NCBI GenBank assembly: GCA_001898825.1
Contig: MKVK01000013.1
Span: forward strand, 1 to 64,000
DNA from: Magnetospirillum sp. 64-120
GTDB taxonomy: Bacteria > Pseudomonadota > Alphaproteobacteria > Rhodospirillales > Magnetospirillaceae
Direction: 5' to 3'
Length of the DNA: 64,000 bases
A program made the translations under genes and the position numbers. Shown piece by piece: positions 52,423 through 61,100 of this stretch (position 1 is the first letter of the stretch; every line of letters begins with the position of its first letter). The notes under the pieces were generated by a model, which worked only from the letters and a program-made list of their open reading frames with translations, had not been told where the DNA came from and searched no databases.

Positions 52423-54669
52423 ATGGGCGCGAGCTGCTGCGGGCATCACGACCAAGCGAAACACGAAAGCCACGGGCATGAAGGCCATGGGCATGAGCAC
52501 GGAAAATGCGGCCATGCCCACCCTGCCGAGAAGGGTGCCGTGCTGACCGGACGCGGCACCTACTTCCGCGTGAGCGGACTGGATTGCGTCGAGGAGGTCA
52601 CCATCCTCAAGGCCGAAATCGGCCCCCTGGTGGGCGGCGGAGACAACCTAGCCTTCGACGTGCTCAACGGCCGGATGATCGTCCTCAATGAACAAGTCGA
52701 CGACGACGCCATCATCCGCGCGGTGGCACGCACCGGCATGACGGCGGCGCCGTGGTCGCAGGCCAATGCCGGGCACGACCAGGACAAGCGCCGCAAGCTC
52801 CAGGCCGCCCTGGCGGCGGCCAGCGGTCTGGCAACCGGCCTCGGCTGGGCGACCGACGCGCTGGGCGCCGGATTGTGGCCTTCCCGCGCCGCCTTCGCCG
52901 CCGCCATTCTGATCGGCCTGTGGGTGGTGCTGCCCAAGGCGTTGCTGGCGGTCCGGCGGGTGCGCCCGGATATGAACCTGCTGATGACCGTGGCAGTGAT
53001 CGGCGCCGTCGCCCTGGGCGACTGGCTGGAGGCGGCCACCGTCTCGTTCCTGTTCGCCCTTTCGCTGGCGCTGGAGAGCTGGAGTGCGGGCCGGGCACGC
53101 CGTGCCATCGCCGCCCTGATGGACCTGGCCCCGCCGACCGTGCGGGTGAAGGGCGCCGATGGCCGTGAGGTCGAGACGGCGCCGGAGGAGGTTGCCGTCG
53201 GCGCGGTGTTCGTGGTCCAGCCGGGCGAGCGCGTCCCGCTCGACGGCCGCGTTCTCGCGGGCGAAAGCAGCGTCAACCAGGCGCCCATCACCGGCGAAAG
53301 CGTGCCGGTCGCCAAGTCCCCCGGCGCCGAGGTGTTCGCGGGCACCGTCAACGGCGACGGCGCGCTGGAAATTGAGAACACCAAGCCCGCCCAGGACACC
53401 ACCTTGGCCCATGTCACCCGCATGGTCGCCGAGGCGCAGAGCAACCGCTCGGCAACGGAACGTTGGGTCGACAAGTTCGCCGCCATCTACACCCCCGTGG
53501 TCATGGCTATTGCCCTGGCGATCCTGTTGGGGCCGCCCTTGGTTCTCGGCGCGAGCTGGGGCGAATGGATTTACCGGTCGCTGGTGCTGCTGGTCATCGC
53601 CTGCCCTTGTGCTCTGGTGATTTCCACCCCCGTCACCGTGGTCGCCGCCATGGCGGCGGCGGCCCGTGCGGGGGTTCTGGTCAAGGGCGGCGAGCATCTG
53701 GAAAGCCCGGCCCGGCTGAAGGTGGTAGCCTTCGACAAGACCGGCACCGTCACCGAGGGCAAGCTGGCGGTCGAGACTGTGGTGCCGCTGAACGGCCACA
53801 GCGAGGCAGAGCTGCTGGCGCGGGTGGCGGCGCTGGAGGCCCGCAGCAGCCATCCCATCGCCCAGGCCATCCTGGCCCACGCCGCTGCCCAAGGCGTCAG
53901 CCCGGCCCCGGCCGACAACGTGCAGGCCATTCCCGGCAAGGGCGCCACCGGCACCATCGACGGCCGCTCCTATTGGCTCGGCTCGCACCGCTACCTGGAG
54001 GAACTGGGCGAGGAGACGCCCGAAATCCATGATTTGGCCGAGCGGCTGGAGACGGACGGGCATTCGGTGGTGGTGGTTGGCAGTGATCGCCATGTCTGCG
54101 GCCTGATCGCCCTGTCCGACCGCGTCCGGCCCGAGGCGAAGGAAGCCTTGTCTGCCCTGCGACGGGCCGGAGTGGAGCGGCTGGTGATGCTGACCGGCGA
54201 CAACCGCGCCACCGCCGAGCGCATCGCCGCCGGTCTGGGCATCGACGAGGTGCGGGCGGAACTGTTGCCCGAGGACAAGGTGGCGGCGGTCGAGGATTTG
54301 GTGGCGCGTCATGGCACGGTCGCCATGGTCGGTGACGGCGTCAACGACGCCCCCGCCATGGTCAAGGCCAGCCTCAGCATCGCCATGGGAGCGGTCGGCA
54401 CCGACACCGCCATTGAGACCGCCGATTTGGCACTTATGTCCGACGACCTGGGCAAGCTGGCCTGGCTGGTCGGCCATTCCCGCCGCATGCAGGCGGTGCT
54501 GCGCCAGAACATCAGCTTCGCGCTCGGCATCAAGGCGCTGTTCACCGTGCTGGCCTTCGCCGGTATCGCCACCCTGTGGGGGGCCATCGCCGCCGACATG
54601 GGAGCGTCGCTGCTGGTGGTGTTCAACGGCCTGCGCATACTGCGCCAGGGCGCGTCGGGCACGGTTTGA
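52423..54669 (+). CDS. zntA: Zn/Cd/Pb-transporting P1B-type ATPase
   Basis: 748 aa from ATG 52423. The N-terminus is His- and Cys-rich (ASCCGHHDQ, SHGHEGHGHEHGKCGHAH), then a heavy-metal-associated domain in which the usual GMDCxxC is LDCVEEV. The core has the CPC motif (IACPCALVIST), DKTGT, HP locus (SSHPIAQ), and GDGVNDAP. The last helix has a DMGASLLVVFNGLRIL signature with the Asp of Zn/Cd exporters. It pumps divalent metal out of the cytoplasm. First gene of a five-gene metal operon controlled by the divergent MerR gene. Confidence 0.92.
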   Translation: MGASCCGHHDQAKHESHGHEGHGHEHGKCGHAHPAEKGAVLTGRGTYFRVSGLDCVEEVTILKAEIGPLVGGGDNLAFDVLNGRMIVLNEQVDDDAIIRAVARTGMTAAPWSQANAGHDQDKRRKLQAALAAASGLATGLGWATDALGAGLWPSRAAFAAAILIGLWVVLPKALLAVRRVRPDMNLLMTVAVIGAVALGDWLEAATVSFLFALSLALESWSAGRARRAIAALMDLAPPTVRVKGADGREVETAPEEVAVGAVFVVQPGERVPLDGRVLAGESSVNQAPITGESVPVAKSPGAEVFAGTVNGDGALEIENTKPAQDTTLAHVTRMVAEAQSNRSATERWVDKFAAIYTPVVMAIALAILLGPPLVLGASWGEWIYRSLVLLVIACPCALVISTPVTVVAAMAAAARAGVLVKGGEHLESPARLKVVAFDKTGTVTEGKLAVETVVPLNGHSEAELLARVAALEARSSHPIAQAILAHAAAQGVSPAPADNVQAIPGKGATGTIDGRSYWLGSHRYLEELGEETPEIHDLAERLETDGHSVVVVGSDRHVCGLIALSDRVRPEAKEALSALRRAGVERLVMLTGDNRATAERIAAGLGIDEVRAELLPEDKVAAVEDLVARHGTVAMVGDGVNDAPAMVKASLSIAMGAVGTDTAIETADLALMSDDLGKLAWLVGHSRRMQAVLRQNISFALGIKALFTVLAFAGIATLWGAIAADMGASLLVVFNGLRILRQGASGTV

Positions 54670-54690
54670 CCAAAGCAAAGGAAGACGAAG

Positions 54691-55092
54691 ATGGCTGAGA
54701 ATACCGTTGCGGGAGTGCTGTGCCCCCATTGCCGGGTCGACCTGGTGATGGCGGAACGGCACGGTGTCGAGATCGATTACTGCCCCAAGTGCCGGGGAAT
54801 TTGGCTCGATCGGGGCGAATTGGACAAGATCCTGGAACGCAGCGCCGCCTATGAGGCCCAGTTGCAGCAACCTGCCGCCCCGCCGCCGCCTCAGCCGCAG
54901 CAGGCGCAGACTACACCCAATCCGTGGGGCAATGCTGCGCCGCCGCCTGCTCCCGCCGGGGGCTATCCGGCCTATGCGGCTTATCCCGCGCAGCCTTCGG
55001 GCCATCATGGCGCCTACGACAATCACGGCGGCGGCCACCATGGCGAGCGCGGCGGCCATCACAAATCCTTCTTGGGCCGCTTCTTTGACTGA
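54691..55092 (+). CDS. Zinc-ribbon (zf-TFIIB-like) protein
   Basis: 133 aa. A TFIIB-like zinc ribbon with Cys11, Cys14, Cys31 and Cys34 (LCPHC and YCPKCRGIWLDRGELDKIL). The rest is low-complexity proline/glutamine-rich, ending with a His-rich tail (NHGGGHHGERGGHHKSFLGR) that could bind metal. Common downstream of metal-ATPase genes. Its role may be metal buffering or regulation. It starts 21 bases after the ATPase stop. Confidence 0.8.
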   Translation: MAENTVAGVLCPHCRVDLVMAERHGVEIDYCPKCRGIWLDRGELDKILERSAAYEAQLQQPAAPPPPQPQQAQTTPNPWGNAAPPPAPAGGYPAYAAYPAQPSGHHGAYDNHGGGHHGERGGHHKSFLGRFFD

Positions 55093-55105
55093 GGGGGAAA
55101 CACAA

Positions 55106-55567
55106 ATGCCGCAAACCATGAACCGACGCCTGTTCCAGGGCGTCGTGGTCGGCGCGCTGCTGGCCACTGCCAGCTTGGGCAATGCACGCGCCGACGAACT
55201 GGCCGTCGATGCCGCGTGGACGCGGGCCTCGGTAGGGCGCACGGGCGCCGCCTTCGTAACGATGTCCAACCATGGGAGCGCTTCCGACCGCCTCGTGGGT
55301 GTCGCCTCGCCGGTCGCCGCCAACGTGATGGTGCACCGCTCATTTGAAGAGAATGGCTCCATGAAGATGGAGCATGTTGCCGCTGTCGCCGTCGAGCCCG
55401 GCCAGCGCCTGGAAATGGCGCCCGGCGGGTTGCACATCATGCTGATGAACCTGAAGCAGCCGCTCAAGAAGGGCGACCAGTTCCCATTGTCGCTCCAGTT
55501 CGAGCGCGGCGGCACCAAGGAGGTGACGGCCACCGTCTATGGCCCCGGTGCCATGGAGCCGAAATGA
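55106..55567 (+). CDS. PCuAC-type periplasmic copper chaperone
   Basis: 153 aa. A possible Tat-type signal peptide (MNRRLFQGVVVGALL). The mature domain has the Cu(I) site of the family: VMVHRSFEENGSMKM (His and Met), and later GGLHIMLM. It delivers copper to cytochrome oxidase or holds it in the periplasm. Co-transcribed with the ATPase and overlapping the DsbB start by 4 bases. Confidence 0.9.
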   Translation: MPQTMNRRLFQGVVVGALLATASLGNARADELAVDAAWTRASVGRTGAAFVTMSNHGSASDRLVGVASPVAANVMVHRSFEENGSMKMEHVAAVAVEPGQRLEMAPGGLHIMLMNLKQPLKKGDQFPLSLQFERGGTKEVTATVYGPGAMEPK

Positions 55568-56007
55568 CCGGCCTGGACGCCCCGCGAGCGAACGAGGCGG
55601 TGTGGAGGCTCCTGTTCGGCGCCTGGCTGATTGCCCTGGTATCCACCTTCAGCGTCCTGTTTGTCGGCGAGATCCTAGGCCAGACACCCTGTGTCCTGTG
55701 CTGGTACCAGCGCGCCTTCATGTTCCCGCTGACGGTGGTTCTGGCCGTCGCCTGCTACCGCTCGGACGGCGCGGTATGGCGCTATGCCCTGCCCCTGGCG
55801 GCCATCGGCGGCACCATTGCCCTCTGGCACACGCTGGTGTTCAGCGGGCTGGCGCCAACCGCCCTGGAACCCTGCGGCGCCGGGCCGTCCTGCTCCAGCG
55901 CCAATATGACCATCCTGGGCGGCGTGCCGCTTCCCCTGTTGTCGGTCGGCGCCTTCGGCGCCATCGGCATCCTCCTGCAGATCGTGCGAAAGAAGACTCC
56001 CCAATGA
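55564..56007 (+). CDS. dsbB: Disulphide bond formation protein B
   Basis: 147 aa with four membrane segments. First redox pair CVLC in GQTPCVLCWYQRAFM near residue 40; second pair in the loop LEPCGAGPSCSSANM near 103-109. It re-oxidises DsbA-like partners with quinone. Encoded with a DsbA-like protein in the next overlapping gene, the two form a complete redox couple inside a metal operon, similar in logic to the Scs (suppressor of copper sensitivity) proteins. Confidence 0.92.
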   Translation: MTGLDAPRANEAVWRLLFGAWLIALVSTFSVLFVGEILGQTPCVLCWYQRAFMFPLTVVLAVACYRSDGAVWRYALPLAAIGGTIALWHTLVFSGLAPTALEPCGAGPSCSSANMTILGGVPLPLLSVGAFGAIGILLQIVRKKTPQ

Positions 56008-56666
56008 CCAAACGCACCCTCGTTGTCCTGACGGCCGTTGTCGCCATTGCCGCATTCGCTGCCGCCGGCTGGTGGGTCACCGACAGGGATGCCGGAAAAG
56101 CCGGAGCGATGGTGGCGGATGCCTCCCGGCTTGTCCGGCCGCATTCGCCCATCTTTGGCCCGAAGGACGCCCCGGTCACCATCGTCGAGTTCCTCGATCC
56201 GGCGTGCGAGACCTGCCGGGCCTTTTATCCGGTGGTCAAGGACATCATGGCCGAGTTCCCCGGCCAGGTTCGTCTGGTGATGCGTTACACCCCGCTGCAC
56301 CAGGGATCGGACGAAGTGGTGCGCCTGCTGGAGGCCGCCCGCCTGCAAGGCAAGTTCCAGCCGGTGCTGGAGGCCGTCCTGCAAGGCCAGCCGGAATGGG
56401 CCAGCCACGGCGCCCCGCGCATCGAGAATGCCTGGAAGGCAGCGGGAGCGGCGGGCCTCGACATCGCGCGGGCGCGCGCCGCGCTGATGGCGCCCGAGGT
56501 CACGGCTGTCCTCGAGCAGGACGTGAGCGATTCCAAGGCCGTCGGCGCGACGAAGACGCCGACCTTCGTCGTCAACGGCAAGCACCTGCCGAGCTTCGGC
56601 GCCCAGCAGCTCTACGATTTGGTGGAAAGCGAATACCGGGCAGCACATGGCAAGGCGGGCGGTTGA
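56004..56666 (+). CDS. DsbA-like thioredoxin-fold protein
   Basis: 220 aa. N-terminal anchor or signal (VVLTAVVAIAAFAAAGWWV). Active site CETC in FLDPACETCRAFYP near residue 71, cis-proline region in TKTPTFVVNGK near 192. It is the likely partner of the DsbB gene it overlaps by 4 bases. It may fold metal-binding or copper-damaged periplasmic proteins. Last gene of the rightward metal operon. Confidence 0.88.
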   Translation: MTKRTLVVLTAVVAIAAFAAAGWWVTDRDAGKAGAMVADASRLVRPHSPIFGPKDAPVTIVEFLDPACETCRAFYPVVKDIMAEFPGQVRLVMRYTPLHQGSDEVVRLLEAARLQGKFQPVLEAVLQGQPEWASHGAPRIENAWKAAGAAGLDIARARAALMAPEVTAVLEQDVSDSKAVGATKTPTFVVNGKHLPSFGAQQLYDLVESEYRAAHGKAGG

Positions 56667-56907
56667 GCTGCCGCGCGATACACTCTTGATGCCGTGGTAG
56701 CGACGAGGCATATCGCCGAGCCGATGGTGTCCTAGCGGTTCTGGCGCACGCGTTCGATCGCCCACATTTAGGCCCCGTGCACCAAGATGTAGGTCTGGGT
56801 GGTTCACATGCGCGCCCCCACATTCCTTCGACGCTTGCCCAGAACGTTCATCCCTCGGCTCGCTATTGCCGCAATAATCCGAGGGTGGTGAAATCAAAAA
56901 AGGGGTG

Positions 56908-57174
56908 TCAGGGGACAATCTCTCTGCCGCATTTCTCGTGGAAAAACGCCATCACCTTCTCGATCAGGCGCCATGTGTGCTCCTCTCCCAAGGAATGGGC
57001 CTGGGCTACGATCTGACAGGCCTCGACGGCTTCGCTTGGTGTCGCGGAAGATGCGACGATTTCTCCAGCGATGTGGGACAGATTGCGTTCGAGCGCCTCC
57101 GCCGCCTCTTGATTCCGCGTTTTGCGGAGTTTGGCGAATTGGCGATCGTTGATTTTGCCGCGAAAGCCTTTCAT
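56908..57174 (-). CDS. Small protein paired with the HigB-HigA fusion
   Basis: 88 aa with a strong AGGAGG 5 bases before the ATG, itself located in the 15-base gap after the fusion gene stop, so the two are co-translated. Basic N-terminus (MKGFRGKINDRQFAKLRKTR) then helices (EALERNLSHIAGEIVASS, WRLIEKVMAFFHEKCGREIV). No family is recognised. It could be a third component of the toxin-antitoxin-like locus. Confidence 0.6.
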   Translation of the reverse strand: MKGFRGKINDRQFAKLRKTRNQEAAEALERNLSHIAGEIVASSATPSEAVEACQIVAQAHSLGEEHTWRLIEKVMAFFHEKCGREIVP

Positions 57175-57189
57175 CCGTTCCTCCTGTCG

Positions 57190-57855
57190 TCACGCCGTGG
57201 CTGCCATCGGGACGCGCGCGGGAATGCGCCGCCCCCGGCGCAAAGAGGGGGGCGCCTCGATGGAGGTTTGGATGGCACTCAGGGGAACGCCCCGAACCAC
57301 GCTGCGACGGTGAGGGGTGATGTCGTGCGCATTTTGCAGGCGTGTCCAGAACACCGTCGATGTGCCGGTCAGCTCAGCCAAGGACAGGGCCAAGTCGCCT
57401 ACGGCCCGGCGGTCGCCGCCGAAGAATTTGTTGAGCGAGCTGTGGGATACGCCCAAGTGGCGGGCTGCGTGGGCCGGCGACAGGCCGGTGGCCGGCAAGA
57501 ACAGCATGCGAAAGATGGCGCCGGGCTGGGTTGGGCGCCGTTCCAGGTAGTCTGGAGCCACGCGGGTCATTCCCGGCCGCTCGAAAGCGGACGAAATCAG
57601 GCGGACCTGGGAAACCTGCCCATCTTGGCGCGAAAAGGCTAGGCGCAGGCCATTGGATACGGTGACGCAGTAGTGCTCGGCCTCCCCCAGGACACAGGCG
57701 GGGTTCAGCCAGTCCGGCAGCGCCTCGTCGGGAGGGAGCGCGGCCAGCAGGTCGAGAATGGCGACGCAGCGCCGGTCTTCCTCGGTCTGCAACGTGGCGG
57801 CGCGCCCGGTGGCGTACAGGCTCCACAGACCTGCATGGGAAAAGCTGGCGATCAT
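57190..57855 (-). CDS. Single-chain HigB toxin-like / HigA antitoxin fusion
   Basis: 221 aa from ATG 57855, chosen because AAGGG lies 8 bases upstream; ATG 57864 is too close to it. Residues 1-92 follow HigB/RelE: MIASFSHAGLWSLYATGRAA, then YCVTVSNGLRLAFSRQDGQV. The Arg of the active region is present but the usual final Tyr-His is replaced by SSAF. Residues 105-180 are a HigA-type helix-turn-helix (TQPGAIFRMLFLPATGLSPA, ARHLGVSHSSLNKFFGGDRR, SLAELTGTSTVFWTRLQ). A basic tail follows. In classic loci these are two genes. Confidence 0.75.
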   Translation of the reverse strand: MIASFSHAGLWSLYATGRAATLQTEEDRRCVAILDLLAALPPDEALPDWLNPACVLGEAEHYCVTVSNGLRLAFSRQDGQVSQVRLISSAFERPGMTRVAPDYLERRPTQPGAIFRMLFLPATGLSPAHAARHLGVSHSSLNKFFGGDRRAVGDLALSLAELTGTSTVFWTRLQNAHDITPHRRSVVRGVPLSAIQTSIEAPPSLRRGRRIPARVPMAATA

Positions 57856-57925
57856 CTCTGCCATCCCTTTTCATTGAATGGCGGGAAAAGCCGTCGCGGC
57901 GGGCGGCTTTCCCCGCGCCGGTTCA

Positions 57926-60900
57926 TCAAGTTGCTTCGACGTCGTGGCTGCGCCGCCAGCCTTCCACCAGTCGGCGCGAGAACAGCGGATAGGCCACCGG
58001 CAGCACCACCAGGGTCAGCAGCGTGGCCGAAACCAGGCCGCCCACCACCACTGTTGCCAGCGGCTTCTGCACCTCCGATCCGATGCCGTTGGACAGCAGC
58101 ATGGGGATCAGGCCCAACGCCGCGATGGAGGCGGTCATCAGCACCGGCCGCAGGCGCGACAGCGCACCCTTGGTGATGGCCTCGGTCATGGACATGCCGC
58201 CCAGCAGGTTCTGGTTGATGGCGTTGACCATCACCACGCCGTTCAGAACGGCGACGCCGAACAGGGCGATGAAACCAATGGAACCGGGAACCGACAGGTA
58301 CTGGCCGCTGGCGAACAGCGCGACGATGCCGCCGATCAGCGCCAGGGGGACGTTGATCATGATCAGCAACGCCTGCCCCATGGAGCCGAAGGCGAAATAC
58401 AGCAGCAGGAAAATCAGGCCCAGCGACACCGGCACCACGATCATCAGCTTGGCCTGGGCCCGCTTCTGGTTCTCGAACTGGCCGCCGAACACCACGGAAT
58501 AGCCGGGCGGCAGGTCGACCTGGGCACTGATCTTCTGCTGGATCTCGGCGACCAGGCCGCCCATGTCGCGGCCTTCCACGTTGGTCTGGATGACCACGCG
58601 GCGCTGCACGTCGTCGCGGCGGATCTGCGGCGGGCCGGAATCGATGCCGACCTTGGCCACGTCGCCCAGACGCACCCAGGCGCCGTTGGGCGATTGCAGG
58701 ATCAGGTCGGCGATAGCCTCGGGCGTGTCGCGGTAGCGGCTGCCCAGGCGGACCGAGATGTCGTAACGCTCGTTGCCCTTGATCACCTGTCCGGCGGCGA
58801 CGCCGCCGATGGCGTCGCTGACCAGATCCATGACTTGCGATACCGAAAGACCGGTGCGCGCCAGCTTGGCCCGGTCGGGCACGATCATCAGCTGCGCCTC
58901 GCCGGCGATCTGCTCCATGGCGACATCGCGGGTGCCGGCGATGCCCTTGACCAGGGATTCGATCTCGGCGCCCTTTTTTGCCAGCACCCCCAAATCGGGG
59001 CCGAACAGCTTGATGGCCAACTGTGCCCGCACGCCGGACAGCAACTCGTCGACGCGGCTGGCGATCGGTTGCGAGAACGACAGCGCCAGTCCTGGATGGA
59101 CGGCCAGTTCCTTCTCGATCTTTTCCTGCAGTTCCTTGCGGTTGGTGGCCGAGGTCCATTCCGCCACCGGCTTGAGGCCGACCATCAGCTCGATATTGGC
59201 GACGGGCTCGGGATCGCCGCCAAGTTCGGGACGGCCGACGCGGCTGGAGACGTAGGTGGCCTCGGGGAAGGCCATGATCTTCTGTTCCATCTTCCGCGCC
59301 ACCTCCAGCGCGGTGTTCAGCCCGGCCGACGGCGCCAGGGTGACGCGGATGTTGAGGGTTCCTTCCTCCAGCTCGGGCACGAATTCGGTGCCCAGGAACG
59401 GCACCAGCGCCAAGGCCATGACCAGCAGGGCGACGGCACTGCCGATCACCGATTTGCGCAGGTTCAGCGCGGTCGGCAGGATACGCCGGTACAGATTCTC
59501 CAGCGGGTGCAGCAGCGGCGAATGGCGTTCGACCACGCCGCGCCGGAACACGAAGGTGGACAGGGCCGGAATCACCACCAGCGCCACCAGCAGCGAGGCG
59601 ATCATGGCCAGGACGATGCTGACGGCCATGGGCTGGAACATCTTGCCCTCGACCCCTTCCAGCGAGAACAGAGGGGCGAAGACCACGATGATGATCAGCA
59701 CGGCGAAGAAGACCGGCCGCCCCACCTCTTGCGCGGCCACACGGATGGTCAGGCGCAGGTCGGTCTGGCGGTCGTCGCGGTGGATACGGCCAAGATGGGC
59801 GAAGATGTTCTCCATCATCACCACCGAGCCGTCGACCATCATGCCGATGGCGATGGTCAGGCCGCCCAGCGACATCAGGTTGGCCGACAATCCCCAATAG
59901 GACATGGCCATCAGCGCCAGCCCGATGGAAATGGGCACGGAAATCAGCACCAGCAATGTTGCCGACAGGTTCATCAGGAACAGCAGCAACACCACGACGA
60001 TCAGCACGAAGGCCTCGACCAGGGCCTTGGTGACGGTGCCGACGGCGTGCTCCACCAGATCGGCCTGATCGTAGACGGGTTCCAGCACCACGCCGGGCGG
60101 CAGGGCCTTTTGGATGACCGGCAGGCGTTCCTTGATGCCGTCGATGGTGGATTTGGTGTTGGCGCCCAGGCGCTTCATGACGATGCCGGTCACCACTTCG
60201 CCGCGGGCGACGGGTTGGCCCGCTTCGTCGCGCGCGGTCATGGACACCGCGCCCTGGCGGATTTCGCCGCCGAATTCCACCGTGGCGACATCGCCGACCC
60301 GGACGACGACGCCGTCCTTTTCCTTGACCGGAATACGGGCGATGTCGGTCAGCCCCTCGGGACCACCGCGCACGAAGCCGACGCCGCGGATGACCAATTG
60401 CTCGGCGCCGCGATCCATGAACCAGCCGCCGGCATTGCGGTTGTTGTCCTCGATGGCGGCCTTGACGTCGGTGACCGTCAGTCCGAACGACAGCAGGCGC
60501 GACGGGATCAACTGCACCTGATACTGGCGGACCTCGCCGCCGAACGACAGCACGTCGGTGACGCCGTTGACCGGGGTCAGCAGCAGCTTGACCAGCCAGT
60601 CATTGATGCCGCGCAGTTCGGTGATGCCGTATTTCTGGGGGTTCTCGGACCGCAGGACATATTGGAAGACCTGTCCCAGGCCGGTGGTGTTCGGCCCCAT
60701 TTCCGGGGTGCCGACGCCTTCGGGGATGTCTTCCTTGGCGGTTTGCAGCCGCTCGAACACCTGCTGGCGGGCGAAGTAGATGTCGGTGCCTTCCTTGAAG
60801 ACCACCGTCACCACCGACAGGCCGGAGCGCGAGGCCGAACGCACTTCCTCCACGTTGGGCATGGCGTACATCACCGCCTCGATGGGATAGGTGATGAGCT

Positions 60901-61087
60901 GCTCCACCTCTTCGGCGGCCAGTCCGCGCGCCTCGGTGTTGACGGTGACCTGGACGTTGGTCACGTCGGGAAAGGCGTCCAGACTGAGCTTCGGCAACAG
61001 CAGGGTGAAACCCAGGGCGGCCGCGAACAATCCGACAAGCACGAGAAAACGGCTTCGCGTGCCGAAATCGATAATGCTGTTCAGCAT
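57926..61087 (-). CDS. czcA: Heavy-metal RND efflux pump (CzcA/CusA family)
   Basis: 1053 aa, full length, about 12 membrane helices. The helix 4 motif reads GLTIAIGMMVDGSVVMMENI, with the Asp and Glu of the proton relay. This AIG...DGSVV form is closest to the HME3 subgroup, whose metal is unclear. It differs from the DFG form of Czc and the AIGAMVDAAIV form of Cus. Drives export of a divalent or monovalent metal across both membranes with the adaptor and channel encoded upstream. The start is 13 bases after the adaptor stop. Confidence 0.9.
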   Translation of the reverse strand: MLNSIIDFGTRSRFLVLVGLFAAALGFTLLLPKLSLDAFPDVTNVQVTVNTEARGLAAEEVEQLITYPIEAVMYAMPNVEEVRSASRSGLSVVTVVFKEGTDIYFARQQVFERLQTAKEDIPEGVGTPEMGPNTTGLGQVFQYVLRSENPQKYGITELRGINDWLVKLLLTPVNGVTDVLSFGGEVRQYQVQLIPSRLLSFGLTVTDVKAAIEDNNRNAGGWFMDRGAEQLVIRGVGFVRGGPEGLTDIARIPVKEKDGVVVRVGDVATVEFGGEIRQGAVSMTARDEAGQPVARGEVVTGIVMKRLGANTKSTIDGIKERLPVIQKALPPGVVLEPVYDQADLVEHAVGTVTKALVEAFVLIVVVLLLFLMNLSATLLVLISVPISIGLALMAMSYWGLSANLMSLGGLTIAIGMMVDGSVVMMENIFAHLGRIHRDDRQTDLRLTIRVAAQEVGRPVFFAVLIIIVVFAPLFSLEGVEGKMFQPMAVSIVLAMIASLLVALVVIPALSTFVFRRGVVERHSPLLHPLENLYRRILPTALNLRKSVIGSAVALLVMALALVPFLGTEFVPELEEGTLNIRVTLAPSAGLNTALEVARKMEQKIMAFPEATYVSSRVGRPELGGDPEPVANIELMVGLKPVAEWTSATNRKELQEKIEKELAVHPGLALSFSQPIASRVDELLSGVRAQLAIKLFGPDLGVLAKKGAEIESLVKGIAGTRDVAMEQIAGEAQLMIVPDRAKLARTGLSVSQVMDLVSDAIGGVAAGQVIKGNERYDISVRLGSRYRDTPEAIADLILQSPNGAWVRLGDVAKVGIDSGPPQIRRDDVQRRVVIQTNVEGRDMGGLVAEIQQKISAQVDLPPGYSVVFGGQFENQKRAQAKLMIVVPVSLGLIFLLLYFAFGSMGQALLIMINVPLALIGGIVALFASGQYLSVPGSIGFIALFGVAVLNGVVMVNAINQNLLGGMSMTEAITKGALSRLRPVLMTASIAALGLIPMLLSNGIGSEVQKPLATVVVGGLVSATLLTLVVLPVAYPLFSRRLVEGWRRSHDVEAT

Positions 61088-61100
61088 GGTTGTCTCCGCC

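Noticed and set aside
56667-56907. Possible gene or IS remnant between the two metal arms
   Set aside because: No frame with a start signal or transposase motif; only scattered short stops.
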